Assembly: GCA_020634215.1 (NCBI GenBank)
Contig: JACKCD010000026.1
Location: 26,917-90,916, forward strand
Length of the DNA stretch: 64,000 nt
Source: Ardenticatenaceae bacterium
Lineage (GTDB): Bacteria > Chloroflexota > Anaerolineae > Promineifilales > Promineifilaceae
Direction: 5' to 3'
The translations under genes and the position numbers were made by a program. The first letter of the stretch is position 1. Each line of letters starts with the position of its first letter. This document shows, one piece after another, positions 1 to 9,126 of the stretch. Below the pieces are notes generated by a model. The model was not told where the DNA came from. It made no database searches and saw only the letters and a list, made by a program, of their open reading frames with translations.

Positions 1-2154
1 ATCCCACGCCGCTACAAAGTCGTGGACAAATGTTTCGCCGGAGTCCTCACAGCCATAGACCTCGGCAATGGCGCGAAGCTGCGAGTTCGAGCCAAAGATG
101 AGGTCAACGCGGGTGCCTGTCCATTTCAGTTCGCCCGTTGCCCGGTCGCGCCCTTCAAACATATTTTCCTCGGCCGAAGTTGCTTGCCACGCCGTGCCCA
201 TGTCCAGCAAGTTCACGAAGAAATCATTGGTGAGCATCCCCGGCCGATTTGTAAAGACACCGTGCTGGGATTGCCCGGCATTGGCACCCAAGACGCGCAA
301 GCCACCAACCAGAGCCGTCATCTCCGGCGCGGTCAGCGTCATAAGCTGCGCCTTGTCAATCAGCAGTTCCTCAGCCGATATAGAATATTTGGCCTTGAGA
401 TAGTTGCGGAATCCATCGGCCTTTGGCTCAAGCACGTCAAAGGCTTCTACGTCCGTTTGATCTTGCGATGCATCGGTGCGCCCTGGTGAGAAAGGCACGG
501 TTACATCATGCCCTGCCTGCTTGGCGGCTGCTTCAACACCGGCACAACCACCCAAAACGATTAGGTCAGCCAGCGACACTTGCTTGTTACCAGACTGGGC
601 GTTGTTGAAGTCGCTTTGGATGCTTTCCAGAATTTCCAACACACCGGCTAATTGAACCGGCTGGTTGACTTCCCATTCCTTCTGCGGTGCCAGGCGGATG
701 CGTGCACCATTGGCCCCACCGCGTTTGTCAGAACCCCGGAAGGTGGCTGCCGAAGCCCAAGCCGTGGAAACCAGTTGGGAAATGGACAGACCTGAGGCGA
801 GGATTTGCGCTTTGAGGGCGGCCACGTCCTGCTCATCAATCATGCCGTAATCGGCTGCCGGGATGGGGTCTTGCCAGATCAGATCCTCATCGGGAACCTC
901 TGAGCCAAGATAGCGGGAGCGAGGGCCCATATCGCGGTGCGTCAGCTTGAACCAGGCGCGGGCGAAGGCATCGGCAAATTCTTCGGGGTTTTGCTGGTAA
1001 CGCCGCGAAATCGGTTCGTAAATCGGGTCAAAGCGCAGGGCGAGATCGGCCGTGGTCATCATGGGCCGATGCTTGATGGATGCGTCATGGGCATCGACGA
1101 TCATGTCCTCGTCGGCCACATCCTTGGCTAACCATTGATGCGCGCCGGCCGGACTCTTGACCAACTCCCACTCGTATTTAAACAGGACATCCAGATAGCC
1201 CATATCCCAGGTGATTGGGTTTGGTTTCCAGGCTCCCTCGATGCCGCTGCCAATGGCGTGAATGCCTTTGCCGCTGCCAAAGGTGCTTGACCAGCCCAGA
1301 CCTTGTTCTGCGATGCCAGCAGCTTCCGGTTCGGGGCCAACAAGTGCCGCATCGCCTGCACCGTGGGCTTTGCCAAAAGTGTGGCCGCCAGCCACTAGGG
1401 CAACGGTCTCTTCATCGTTCATTGCCATGCGGGCAAACGTTTCACGAATGTCCCGACCGGAGGCAACCGGGTCGGGGTTGCCGTTTGGCCCTTCCGGGTT
1501 GACGTAGATCAGACCCATTTGCACGGCCGCTAACGGATTTTCAAGGTCGCGCTCGCCGCTGTACCGTTTATCGCCAAGCCAGGTGCTTTCAGAACCCCAG
1601 TAAATATCTTCTTCTGGTTCCCACACGTCTTCACGCCCGCCGCCAAAGCCGAACATTTTGAGACCCATGGATTCGATGGCGCAGTTGCCAGCCAGGATCA
1701 TCAGGTCGGCCCAAGAGATTTTACGGCCGTATTTTTGCTTAATCGGCCACAGCAGCCGCCGCGCTTTGTCGAGGTTGACGTTGTCGGGCCAGCTATTAAG
1801 CGGGGCGAAACGCTGGGTACCAGACCCCGCCCCGCCACGGCCGTCGCCGGTGCGATAGGTTCCTGCACTGTGCCATGCCATCCGAATGAAAAGTGGGCCG
1901 TAATGACCATAGTCGGCCGGCCACCACTCCTGCGAATCAGTCATCAAGGCATAGAGATCATTTTTTACGGCTTCGAGATCGAGGCTTTTAAACGCCTCGG
2001 CATAGTTAAAATCCTTACCCATCGGGTTGGACAAGGACGAGTTCTGGTGCAGAATCTTTAGATTTAACTGATTCGGCCACCAGTCCCGGTTTGACATGGT
2101 TCCTACTCTCGTATTTGATCCGCCCGTTATTGGGCACTTGCTTTCGCTAGTCAT
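1..2154 (-). CDS. katG: catalase-peroxidase KatG (3' end cut by window edge)
   Basis: Bifunctional haem catalase-peroxidase that detoxifies hydrogen peroxide. The reading frame is open for 718 codons down to base 1, so about 10-20 C-terminal residues are missing. The distal haem-pocket triad lies in RMAWHSAGTYR (Arg91, Trp94, His95 from this start) and the proximal histidine in GGHTFGKAHG. A second, non-haem peroxidase-like half follows, as in all KatG. I chose the ATG at 2154 because GGAGA sits six bases upstream and the resulting start, MTSESKCPITGG, matches the usual KatG N-terminus. A second ATG at 2097 (MSNRDWW) would cut this off. It stands alone, about 140 bp downstream of the fusion gene, with a small dyad in its leader. 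Identification is secure. Confidence 0.97.
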   Translation of the reverse strand, partial: MTSESKCPITGGSNTRVGTMSNRDWWPNQLNLKILHQNSSLSNPMGKDFNYAEAFKSLDLEAVKNDLYALMTDSQEWWPADYGHYGPLFIRMAWHSAGTYRTGDGRGGAGSGTQRFAPLNSWPDNVNLDKARRLLWPIKQKYGRKISWADLMILAGNCAIESMGLKMFGFGGGREDVWEPEEDIYWGSESTWLGDKRYSGERDLENPLAAVQMGLIYVNPEGPNGNPDPVASGRDIRETFARMAMNDEETVALVAGGHTFGKAHGAGDAALVGPEPEAAGIAEQGLGWSSTFGSGKGIHAIGSGIEGAWKPNPITWDMGYLDVLFKYEWELVKSPAGAHQWLAKDVADEDMIVDAHDASIKHRPMMTTADLALRFDPIYEPISRRYQQNPEEFADAFARAWFKLTHRDMGPRSRYLGSEVPDEDLIWQDPIPAADYGMIDEQDVAALKAQILASGLSISQLVSTAWASAATFRGSDKRGGANGARIRLAPQKEWEVNQPVQLAGVLEILESIQSDFNNAQSGNKQVSLADLIVLGGCAGVEAAAKQAGHDVTVPFSPGRTDASQDQTDVEAFDVLEPKADGFRNYLKAKYSISAEELLIDKAQLMTLTAPEMTALVGGLRVLGANAGQSQHGVFTNRPGMLTNDFFVNLLDMGTAWQATSAEENMFEGRDRATGELKWTGTRVDLIFGSNSQLRAIAEVYGCEDSGETFVHDFVAAWD

Positions 2155-2212
2155 AATATCTCCAATCGTTTGCTTTATTTTGGATAAAACGCCCCACTCA
2201 TTCTGTTTACCT

Positions 2213-2224
2213 TATTCAAGAATA
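2213..2224 (-). promoter_or_regulatory. dyad upstream of katG, possible Fur/PerR-type operator
   Basis: TATTC-AA-GAATA lies in an AT-rich stretch about 60 bp upstream of the katG start. Peroxide-sensing Fur-family regulators often control katG through AT-rich dyads. The match is short and no regulator is encoded nearby, so this is only a candidate site. Confidence 0.25.
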
Positions 2225-2292
2225 TTGTATTTTCAAAACTTGTTCCTGTCCAATTGTATAACCTTCAGCCGCGTCAGGGGTGTGTAGACTGG

Positions 2293-5016
2293 TTACTCAT
2301 CCAGCAGGACGACGGGTTCTTGATAGTAGCGCAGACGGCTGCGAGCCAGCTTGTCGGCCAGGAAGTCGTTGAACCAGGCGCGTTTGACGGCCAGCGGTTC
2401 GTCGGCTTTAAGCCGCTGTAGGTCGGCGTTGAGGCGGAGGATGCGGCCGGGGATAACAAAGCGGGTGAGGCCGGCCGGAACAAAACGGCCGTCGCTGGCA
2501 ACATCAAACACTGTTTCTGGCTTGAACTGGGGGAAGATGGCGACAGCAGCCATGTTGGGGAATTGCGCCAGCAGGCGGCTGGGGTTGGTGAGCAGGGTGC
2601 GCTCGACGTTGCCCCACTGGTTGTAACATTGCACCATCTCGTTCATGATGGTGAGCTGGTTGGGGTGGGGCGGGGCGGTGGCAAGCAGGGCGTTGCCATT
2701 GGGGTCGAGAAAGTAGCACAGGGCATCGGGTCGCTGGAAGGCGGCGGGGATGTCAGCGGCGGCGAGAGGGGTGAGGGTGAGGCCATCTATTTTTTGCAGC
2801 TCGGTTTGCAGTTCGGCAAACGGCCGTTCGCTGGAAATCGCATGATACCAAGTGTGGAGCTGTACCCCATCTCGGTTAGTGGAAGCTACCTGGACGATAA
2901 TGTGGGGGTAGCCCAGCTCCTTAAACGCCGTAAAGCGGGTTGCCCCGTCGAGAATGACGTATTTGCCCTTCCAGTAGGTGGTGATGGGCGGGTTGACCAA
3001 ACGGCCATCAGCTTCCAGCCGATCCATCAGCCGCGCTACCCGTTTGGCATCGGTTTCCTCATGCGGTACCACTAGTTCGATGGGAACCAACTGAAGCGAC
3101 AGGCTCTCGTCGGCGCGTTCGCGCTGGAGGGCCTGGGCGAGTTCGCGGGCGACGATAACGGCCGTTTGCGGGCGCGGCTGAATCAGCTTGGTGACGTGTT
3201 TTTCCACCAGGACGCGGGGGTGTTGCCGTAGTGCCACGGCCGTGGGTGAGGGTTCAGCCAACGCTTCGGGTATGTCGGACAGGGCGGCGCCGGCTAAACG
3301 GCCGTTGTTCAACGCCTCCAGCAGCGCCGCCTCATTCACCAAGTCAGTGTGGCCGCTGTTGATCAGGTAGGCATCAGACGGCAAAATGGCGAGTTCCCGC
3401 TGTCCGATGATGGCATCGGTTTCCTGGCGAAACGGGACGTGGAGCGTCACAAAATCAGATTGCGCCAATAGTTCGTGCAGGTCGGCCGCTTCCACCCCGG
3501 CCGCCAGCGCCAATTCCGGGGTCAGGCGGGGCTGGTTGACCAAGATTCGCATATCAAACGCTTGGGCGCGGCGGGCAACCTGCTTACCCACATGCCCAAA
3601 GCCAATAATTCCCAGCGTTTTGCCTGCCAGCCGGTCGTCGCCAAATTTGCTGGCAAGCCGCAGCAGTCGCCCCAGCGTATGTTCGGCAATGGTAACAGCG
3701 TTGCTGCCGGGGGCGTTGTAAATTTCGACCCCCAGCGAGCGGGCGGTGGAGACACCGATGTTGTCGAGCCAGGGGCTGGTGGAGGCGATGGCTTGCAGTT
3801 TGTGGCCGTATTCAATGACCTGGCCGGAGAGAGGTGTGTGGCCGTCTACGAGAATGGCTTCGTAGCCGCCAATGTGCTGGAGCAGTTCTTCTTTGCTAGG
3901 GTGGAGGAGGGTGTCAATAACGGCCGTTTCTTGCAGCACTGCCAGAGCCATCTCGTCCAGTTCGGTGGTAACCAGAATACGCGGCTGCTGGGCTTCGGTC
4001 GGCGTGGCTTCGGCTGGTTCGTCGCTTTCTTCAGGTATGGTGATAGGTGTTTTGCTAACGGCCGTTTTGTGGAAAAAGCCGCACGCCGCCACGTCCACAT
4101 TGCCGCCGCTGAGGATGACCCCCACCCGCTTGCCCGCCAATGGATATTGCCCGGTAAAAAGCGGAGCCAGTGCCACGGCAGAGCTAGGTTCAACGACGAT
4201 TTTGAGCCGTGACCAGAGGAATTGCAGCGTGTTCATGATGTCGTCTTCGCTAACCGTCACCATGTCGTGGACGTACTGGCGCATGACGGCTAAATTTTGT
4301 TCGCCAATGTGGCGGGTACGAAGACCGTCGGCAATGGTGTTGGGGACGTGGGGAAAGGTGATGATTTCGCCTGCCCGCCACGATTGGTTGGCATCATCGG
4401 CGATGGCGGGTTCCACGCCCACCACGCGACAGTTGGGTGAGAGGGCAGCGGTTGCCAGGGCGCTGCCGCTGATCAGCCCGCCGCCGCCCACGGGGACAAA
4501 CAAGACATCGAGTTCGCCGACTTCGCTAAACAGCTCAAAAGCGGCCGTTCCTTGCCCAATAATGATGTTGTCATTGTCGTAGGGGTGGATAAGGGTGTAG
4601 CCGTGCTGGGTAATTAGGTCAGCGGTGACCTGCTCGCGGTCAACGGCGGCGCAGGTGACGATATGTGCCCCATAAGCAGCCGTAGCCGCTTTTTTGTTAG
4701 CTGGAGCATCGTCGGGCATGACGACGGTGGCAGCAATGCCCAGTAGTTTGGCTGCCAGGGCTACCCCTTGGGCGTGGTTGCCGCTGGAATGGGTGATAAC
4801 CCCGGCCGCTTTTTCGGCGTCGCTAAGCTGGCTAAGGGCGTTATAGGCTCCGCGAAATTTAAACGCGCCGACGCGCTGAAAGTTTTCACATTTTAGATAA
4901 ACGGTGCAGCCAGTTAGGGTGTTGAGGGTGCGGGAGGTGAGAACGGGTGTTTTGTTAACAATGCCAGCCAAACGAGTGGCGGCAGAACTTATTGCAGTTG
5001 GGGAAATTGTGGTCAT
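2293..5016 (-). CDS. three-domain fusion: serine/threonine dehydratase-like + 2-hydroxyacid dehydrogenase-like + ParB/serine-kinase-like
   Basis: 907 residues. Residues 1-320 are a fold-type II PLP enzyme (threonine/serine dehydratase or racemase type), with the Schiff-base lysine at Lys53 in FKFRGAYNAL, an SSGNHAQG loop and a GGGGLISG phosphate loop. Residues about 345-650 resemble D-2-hydroxyacid (3-phosphoglycerate) dehydrogenase, with a GFGHVG nucleotide motif. The usual catalytic Arg loop (N-x-A-R-G) reads NSGHTDLVNE, so the Arg is absent. Residues about 655-907 look like a ParB/sulfiredoxin-fold domain with VILDGATRFTAF, similar to the DGxxR loop of free-serine kinases (SbnI/SerK). All three themes touch serine metabolism, but no reaction is proven. 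No clear Shine-Dalgarno precedes the ATG. It follows the GNAT and receiver genes on the same strand. Confidence 0.8.
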   Translation of the reverse strand: MTTISPTAISSAATRLAGIVNKTPVLTSRTLNTLTGCTVYLKCENFQRVGAFKFRGAYNALSQLSDAEKAAGVITHSSGNHAQGVALAAKLLGIAATVVMPDDAPANKKAATAAYGAHIVTCAAVDREQVTADLITQHGYTLIHPYDNDNIIIGQGTAAFELFSEVGELDVLFVPVGGGGLISGSALATAALSPNCRVVGVEPAIADDANQSWRAGEIITFPHVPNTIADGLRTRHIGEQNLAVMRQYVHDMVTVSEDDIMNTLQFLWSRLKIVVEPSSAVALAPLFTGQYPLAGKRVGVILSGGNVDVAACGFFHKTAVSKTPITIPEESDEPAEATPTEAQQPRILVTTELDEMALAVLQETAVIDTLLHPSKEELLQHIGGYEAILVDGHTPLSGQVIEYGHKLQAIASTSPWLDNIGVSTARSLGVEIYNAPGSNAVTIAEHTLGRLLRLASKFGDDRLAGKTLGIIGFGHVGKQVARRAQAFDMRILVNQPRLTPELALAAGVEAADLHELLAQSDFVTLHVPFRQETDAIIGQRELAILPSDAYLINSGHTDLVNEAALLEALNNGRLAGAALSDIPEALAEPSPTAVALRQHPRVLVEKHVTKLIQPRPQTAVIVARELAQALQRERADESLSLQLVPIELVVPHEETDAKRVARLMDRLEADGRLVNPPITTYWKGKYVILDGATRFTAFKELGYPHIIVQVASTNRDGVQLHTWYHAISSERPFAELQTELQKIDGLTLTPLAAADIPAAFQRPDALCYFLDPNGNALLATAPPHPNQLTIMNEMVQCYNQWGNVERTLLTNPSRLLAQFPNMAAVAIFPQFKPETVFDVASDGRFVPAGLTRFVIPGRILRLNADLQRLKADEPLAVKRAWFNDFLADKLARSRLRYYQEPVVLLDE

Positions 5017-5123
5017 GAGATTTACGATTTTTGCTATTTGATTGATGCGTTGGCGCGTTTACGGTTGGTAAACGGTCACAAATTTGATATTTATCAGCCA
5101 TCGTAAATTGTACCACCAGGGTG

Positions 5124-6029
5124 TTATTCAGTTAAATTTTTCACCATTTCAATGCGGCGGAATGAATCGAAGTAGCCAACCTGGACAAACCCTTGCCATT
5201 GGGCATCGTCGGGCAGGTTTTCGGTTTTGGCATCCTGGTGCTGGTACCGTTCGTGCAGAACGGAGAGAATGGCGGCGGTGGTGTCGGTTAGGTCGCCGTG
5301 TTCGACCTCAACGATGATGCGGGTGAGCTGGAGGATGCTGGCGTGGTAGGTGACCCACCCTTTACGGCCGTTTGTAAATTCCACCACCAGTGCCGACAGG
5401 TTACGAACGTTACGCATGGTTTCGGTTTCGTTGAGCCAGTTCGCTTGGTGTTGACGGCCGGCCAGCAAGGCAATGGCCTCATCGTGACCGAGTGCCGTTA
5501 CTTTTTGTACCTGGTCGGCATAGCCATTGCTGCTGTCGGGGCTGGGGGGGCGGCGGGCAACAATGAGTTCGCGGGTTTCGCGGAACCCCATTTTGCAAAA
5601 TAACGTGTGGGCGGGCGTATTTCCCTGAATGACTTCGAGCCACACCTGATCAAGCTGCCGCTGCCGTGCCTGTTGGATGAGTGTTTCCATAATAGCTGTG
5701 GCAGTGCCATGCCGACGACCAGAAGGCAGCACGCCCAGGCGGGTTATCCAACTGCGGTTTCGGCGTACCCCCAGCATGCCTAATCCCAGCATGTCGTTGT
5801 CATGCATGGCAACGCAAGAGCCTTGTAAATCTACATCGTAGACGCGGGTATATTCCTTGAGCCGGGCGACATTCATGGGCATTGGCACCAGATAATCCAC
5901 GCGGGTCTGGTTGTAAGCGTCGGTTAGCTCTTCGTAGGTAAAGTGGTCGGCTGGAACGAGATCCATGGCTGGCTCATGGGGTGGGATGACAAATGGGTGT
6001 GCAATTGTTGGTTGGTAAAAAACATCCAT
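5124..6029 (-). CDS. GNAT-family N-acetyltransferase
   Basis: 301 residues. A GNAT fold is supported by the strand-loop-helix GVLPSGRRHGTATAIMETL at about residues 98-116. This fits the acetyl-CoA pyrophosphate loop (R/Q-x-x-G-x-G/A), and HTLFCKMGFRETRE follows as the typical motif B. The C-terminal ~110 residues are a second domain of unknown role, possibly a degenerate GNAT half. It starts 19 bp after the receiver gene and ends about 100 bp before the fusion gene, so the three may be co-transcribed. The substrate cannot be told from sequence. Confidence 0.8.
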   Translation of the reverse strand: MDVFYQPTIAHPFVIPPHEPAMDLVPADHFTYEELTDAYNQTRVDYLVPMPMNVARLKEYTRVYDVDLQGSCVAMHDNDMLGLGMLGVRRNRSWITRLGVLPSGRRHGTATAIMETLIQQARQRQLDQVWLEVIQGNTPAHTLFCKMGFRETRELIVARRPPSPDSSNGYADQVQKVTALGHDEAIALLAGRQHQANWLNETETMRNVRNLSALVVEFTNGRKGWVTYHASILQLTRIIVEVEHGDLTDTTAAILSVLHERYQHQDAKTENLPDDAQWQGFVQVGYFDSFRRIEMVKNLTE

Positions 6030-6048
6030 AGTTCATAAGGTGCCTTTG

Positions 6049-6411
6049 CTACTTGAAGTAGCGTGCAAGCTCATCAGGAAAGGAGCGAACGTTGATGGGC
6101 TTGAGAATGCAGCCGTCGCAACCGTAGCGTTGGGCCATTTCGGTGGCGCGGTCAGCGGGCCAGGCGGTGATGGCGACAATGGGGGTGTGTTGCAGATCGG
6201 GTATTTGGCGCAGCAGGGTGACAACGGTTGCGCCGTCTATGTCTGGCAGCCCCATGTCAATCAGGATGAGGTCTGGGTTCTCGTCAATAGCCAAAGACAC
6301 GCCTGTTTGCCCGTCTGGGGCATGAAGCAGGCGGTAGTTGTAGGGGCGTAGAACCCGTTCAATCAGGATTTTGTTGGCGTGATAATCTTCGATGTGCAGA
6401 ATGGTTTTCAT
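6049..6411 (-). CDS. single-domain response regulator (CheY-like receiver)
   Basis: 120 residues that form one receiver domain and no output domain. The acidic pair is in HIEDYH, the phospho-acceptor Asp is in LILIDMGLPDIDG, the Thr switch is in VAITAW, and the conserved Lys is in CILKPIN. Such proteins relay phosphate or act by protein contact. No histidine kinase is adjacent; the hybrid kinase at 12.8 kb is the nearest. No strong ribosome site is visible. It is 19 bp upstream of the GNAT gene. Confidence 0.93.
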   Translation of the reverse strand: MKTILHIEDYHANKILIERVLRPYNYRLLHAPDGQTGVSLAIDENPDLILIDMGLPDIDGATVVTLLRQIPDLQHTPIVAITAWPADRATEMAQRYGCDGCILKPINVRSFPDELARYFK

Positions 6412-6555
6412 GGGTCGTGGTTTCCTAAGATAGGGACGACGTTATGGCTGGTGTGCGATACTGCTGCGAATAGGTGCCAAACAAATCGTGAGACCCGCTG
6501 GCAGAGCGCGGGGCTGTAAGGTTTGGTTGTGCGGTGAGGGAGCGGTGAATGAAAT

Positions 6556-6816
6556 TTAGCTGGATGCAGGCGGCGGAACAGGTAAGTCAGCGACCGAAGT
6601 GGCTTGCCATTTTTTCCCTTCTTCAATCAGCATGATCGGAATCCCATCACGAACGGGATATTTCATACCGGAGTCGGCACAGACCAGCCAGCAGTTATGG
6701 ACAAGCTCTAAACGCCCCGGATCGTCCCCATATTCCTGGGAACGGACGGCGACGGGGCAGCGCAAGATGTCTAATAAATCGGGGTTAATGGCCGGTTGTT
6801 CGGCTTGGTCACTCAT
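6556..6816 (-). CDS. Trm112-family small protein
   Basis: 86 residues from the ATG at 6816, which is preceded by AGGAGA; a longer reading from 6852 lacks support. Trm112/YcaR proteins are small zinc-ribbon-like partners or activators of methyltransferases. The family signature is present (LLDILRCPVAV, then KYPVRDGIPIMLIEEG), but the usual CxxC pairs are only partly kept: one Cys in RCP and two in HNCWLVCADSG. A paralogue without any of these cysteines is at 15471-15860. It lies 100 bp downstream of the AAA/FGE gene, separated by a hairpin. Confidence 0.8.
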   Translation of the reverse strand: MSDQAEQPAINPDLLDILRCPVAVRSQEYGDDPGRLELVHNCWLVCADSGMKYPVRDGIPIMLIEEGKKWQATSVADLPVPPPASS

Positions 6817-6844
6817 GCTTCTTCTCTCCTGACTCTTATGTACA

Positions 6845-6871
6845 AACCCCAATCATACGAGGATTGGGGTT
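6845..6871. terminator. inverted repeat, possible terminator of the AAA/FGE gene
   Basis: Perfect 10-bp arms AACCCCAATC / GATTGGGGTT with a 7-nt loop. It lies just after the gene ending at 6917 and before the Trm112-like gene. No long T-run follows on the minus strand, so termination strength is uncertain. Confidence 0.45.
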
Positions 6872-6916
6872 GGCTGACAAGGGGATGTTGGCAAAAACGG
6901 CCGTAAATTCCTATAG

Positions 6917-8947
6917 CTACCCATCGCGGGCACAGCGAAAACCAACCGAAGAACTGCGAAAAGTTGGCTCGATGGCGTTGCGGTTGGCCGTGCGTAGTCG
7001 GTCGCTGCCAATGTTAAACGGCCATGCCCCACCGCGCACCACGCGGGTTAGCCCTTCATCTGGCCCCTGCGGGTTTTGCCGAGGGCTGTTTTGGTAATAA
7101 TTTTCCCCATACCAATCATTGACCCATTCCCACATGCTGCCAGCCATGCCCAAAATGCCAAAGGGACTGGCTCCGTCTGGCAGGGCATCTACGGGCTTGA
7201 GGTTGTCGTAATTTTCGCTTTGAAAAACGGCCAAGGATGGGGCGGGGGGGAAGTTGCCCCACGGGTAAATACGGCCATCGTCGCCGCGAGCAGCGTATTC
7301 CCATTCGGCTTCGGTGGGCAGGCGGCCGCCCACGTATTGACAGTAGGCTCTGGCTCCATACCAACTGACGTGGTTGATGGGGTAGTTGGCGTAGCCAGGA
7401 ACGGCCGTATATTGTCCCGTGCCATCGCCGAAATCTTGCAGCACCAGGTAGCTGCTTTCTCCGGCCAGTTCGCGGGGCGAGGCGCAGTCTACGCCGTCAC
7501 AGGCACGCTCATAGCCGCCAATGGCGTTGAGAAAAGCGGCGTATTGGCTCACCGAGATTTCGTATTTATCCATAAAGTAGCTGCTGAGAGCCACTTCATG
7601 CTGCGGCAGTTCATCGGGCACGGTGAGAAATTCGCCCGACGGTGATCCCATGAGAAAGGTTGCGGCGGCGATTTTGACCATTAACATGCCGTCAATTTCC
7701 CGATGCAGTACGTTGTCTATGACGTGGGGGGTGGCGGTGGCGGTGGGGGTGGCACTGGGAGTGGCTGTCCAGATGATGATGCTGGTTGGCTGCGGGGTGT
7801 ATGTGGGCAATGGGGTGCTGGTGGGTGGCGGGGTGCTGGTGGGCAGTGGCGTGCCGGTGATGATGATGGGGGAGGCGATGGGGTTGGGGGTGGCGGTGCG
7901 TAGGCCAACTGCTGCGAGAAGTTGGCTGGGTTCGGCGATAAACAGGGTGGAGATGAGCAGGGTGAGAAGGCAGAGGGTGGTGAAAATGGCGGTGGCAAAA
8001 ACGGCCGTTCTTGCCCGCGTGCCACTTTTTTTTGCTGCACGACGAACTGTGCGCTGCCCCGATCGTTCGGGACTGATGCTGTAGGCGGGAAGCTGGGGCA
8101 GCGCAGCTTGAAAATTTGCGTTGTGGAGCGTCCCTTTTTTGACCTGGATCACATCGGCCACGGTCACTTGCCCCAGATTACGCAGTTGGTACCGTTCGTA
8201 GAGGGCGTGACACAGAAGCTGAATGTCGTAGGGGTGCCCTTGAGTGATCTGGTAAATATAATCCACGACATCTTTCACCACTGTGTAGCTGACAGGATAG
8301 CGGATTAGATGGGAAGCATTTTCGTAGCTAAGAGGGGGGATAAAGTGGTGGGCGTTGCAGCCAAGTTGGAGCAGGGCATCTAGCGGTGGCTGGACGTTGC
8401 TGTGGCTGAGGGTACAGATGATTTGCCCTTTGCGGACTTTGTGGAGGCTGTGATAAAGCTGGCTGCTGATGCTGTCTGGCAAATTGGGGGCAGAGAGGAG
8501 GGCATCTATGTTGTCGCACAGGAGCAGTGGGGTTTTATCTAGGTCGCTATGCTGGAGGGGCGCAATGAAGGCCTGGTCAAAGGCTTTGAAGGGGTCGGCA
8601 ATAAATTGGTCTTGGTCGGGTGGGGAGAGGTGGATGTGGTAATCCTGGAGTTGGTTAACGGCCGTTTGCACTAGATCATACAAAAAAACGGCCGAACTAT
8701 CGGTGTTGAGGGTGGTCAGATCAACGTAGAGGGGCAGCAGCGAAGGCTGAAGCGGTTTGTCCAGCAGATGGAGCAGCAACGAACTTTTGCCAATGCGGGG
8801 TGGGCCGTAGAGGAGAATCACCCCGTCTGGGTCGGCGAGATGTTCGGCTAACCAGGTGAGAAGGGTGGTTGACTCGACAAATAAACGGCCGTTGCCCGCC
8901 GGTGTCGAGAAGCTATAAGGATTCTCCGTAATCGTTTGATCTAGCAT
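6917..8947 (-). CDS. membrane protein with AAA-type ATPase domain and C-terminal formylglycine-generating-enzyme (SUMF1-like) domain
   Basis: 676 residues from the ATG at 8947, which has GGGAG five bases upstream. Residues 20-290 are a P-loop ATPase (Walker A GPPRIGKSS, Lys54; Walker B PLLLCDN). A single membrane span lies near 320-345, then a Pro/Thr-rich extracellular linker, then an FGE-sulfatase fold at about 420-676 (FLMGS, GGRLPTEAEWEYAARG, GMAGSMWEWVNDWYG, VVRGGAW, GFRCARDG). The layout suggests an internal ATPase coupled to an external C-lectin-like domain. True FGE catalytic cysteines are not obvious, so a binding or signalling role is as likely as catalysis. Related two-part proteins are common in Chloroflexota and Cyanobacteria. 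Confidence 0.85.
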   Translation of the reverse strand: MLDQTITENPYSFSTPAGNGRLFVESTTLLTWLAEHLADPDGVILLYGPPRIGKSSLLLHLLDKPLQPSLLPLYVDLTTLNTDSSAVFLYDLVQTAVNQLQDYHIHLSPPDQDQFIADPFKAFDQAFIAPLQHSDLDKTPLLLCDNIDALLSAPNLPDSISSQLYHSLHKVRKGQIICTLSHSNVQPPLDALLQLGCNAHHFIPPLSYENASHLIRYPVSYTVVKDVVDYIYQITQGHPYDIQLLCHALYERYQLRNLGQVTVADVIQVKKGTLHNANFQAALPQLPAYSISPERSGQRTVRRAAKKSGTRARTAVFATAIFTTLCLLTLLISTLFIAEPSQLLAAVGLRTATPNPIASPIIITGTPLPTSTPPPTSTPLPTYTPQPTSIIIWTATPSATPTATATPHVIDNVLHREIDGMLMVKIAAATFLMGSPSGEFLTVPDELPQHEVALSSYFMDKYEISVSQYAAFLNAIGGYERACDGVDCASPRELAGESSYLVLQDFGDGTGQYTAVPGYANYPINHVSWYGARAYCQYVGGRLPTEAEWEYAARGDDGRIYPWGNFPPAPSLAVFQSENYDNLKPVDALPDGASPFGILGMAGSMWEWVNDWYGENYYQNSPRQNPQGPDEGLTRVVRGGAWPFNIGSDRLRTANRNAIEPTFRSSSVGFRCARDG

Positions 8948-9126
8948 ACAACTCCCAGGTAGACGAAAACCCAAGTATAACGGGGCTACCTGCTGGGCAC
9001 AATTTTATGCCAGAAATGGCGTTGTGCGTATGGGAAATCAGATTGGCTCAATCTCGCAGCTTGAACCAATCCAATATCCAAAACATGATCTGAAAGTCTG
9101 CTTAATTCGCTCTTGGTTCCCTCTGG

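Noticed and set aside
6917..7700. Diversity-generating retroelement target (C-lectin-like FGE domain)
   Set aside because: The C-terminal fold fits, but no reverse transcriptase or template repeat was seen in the window.
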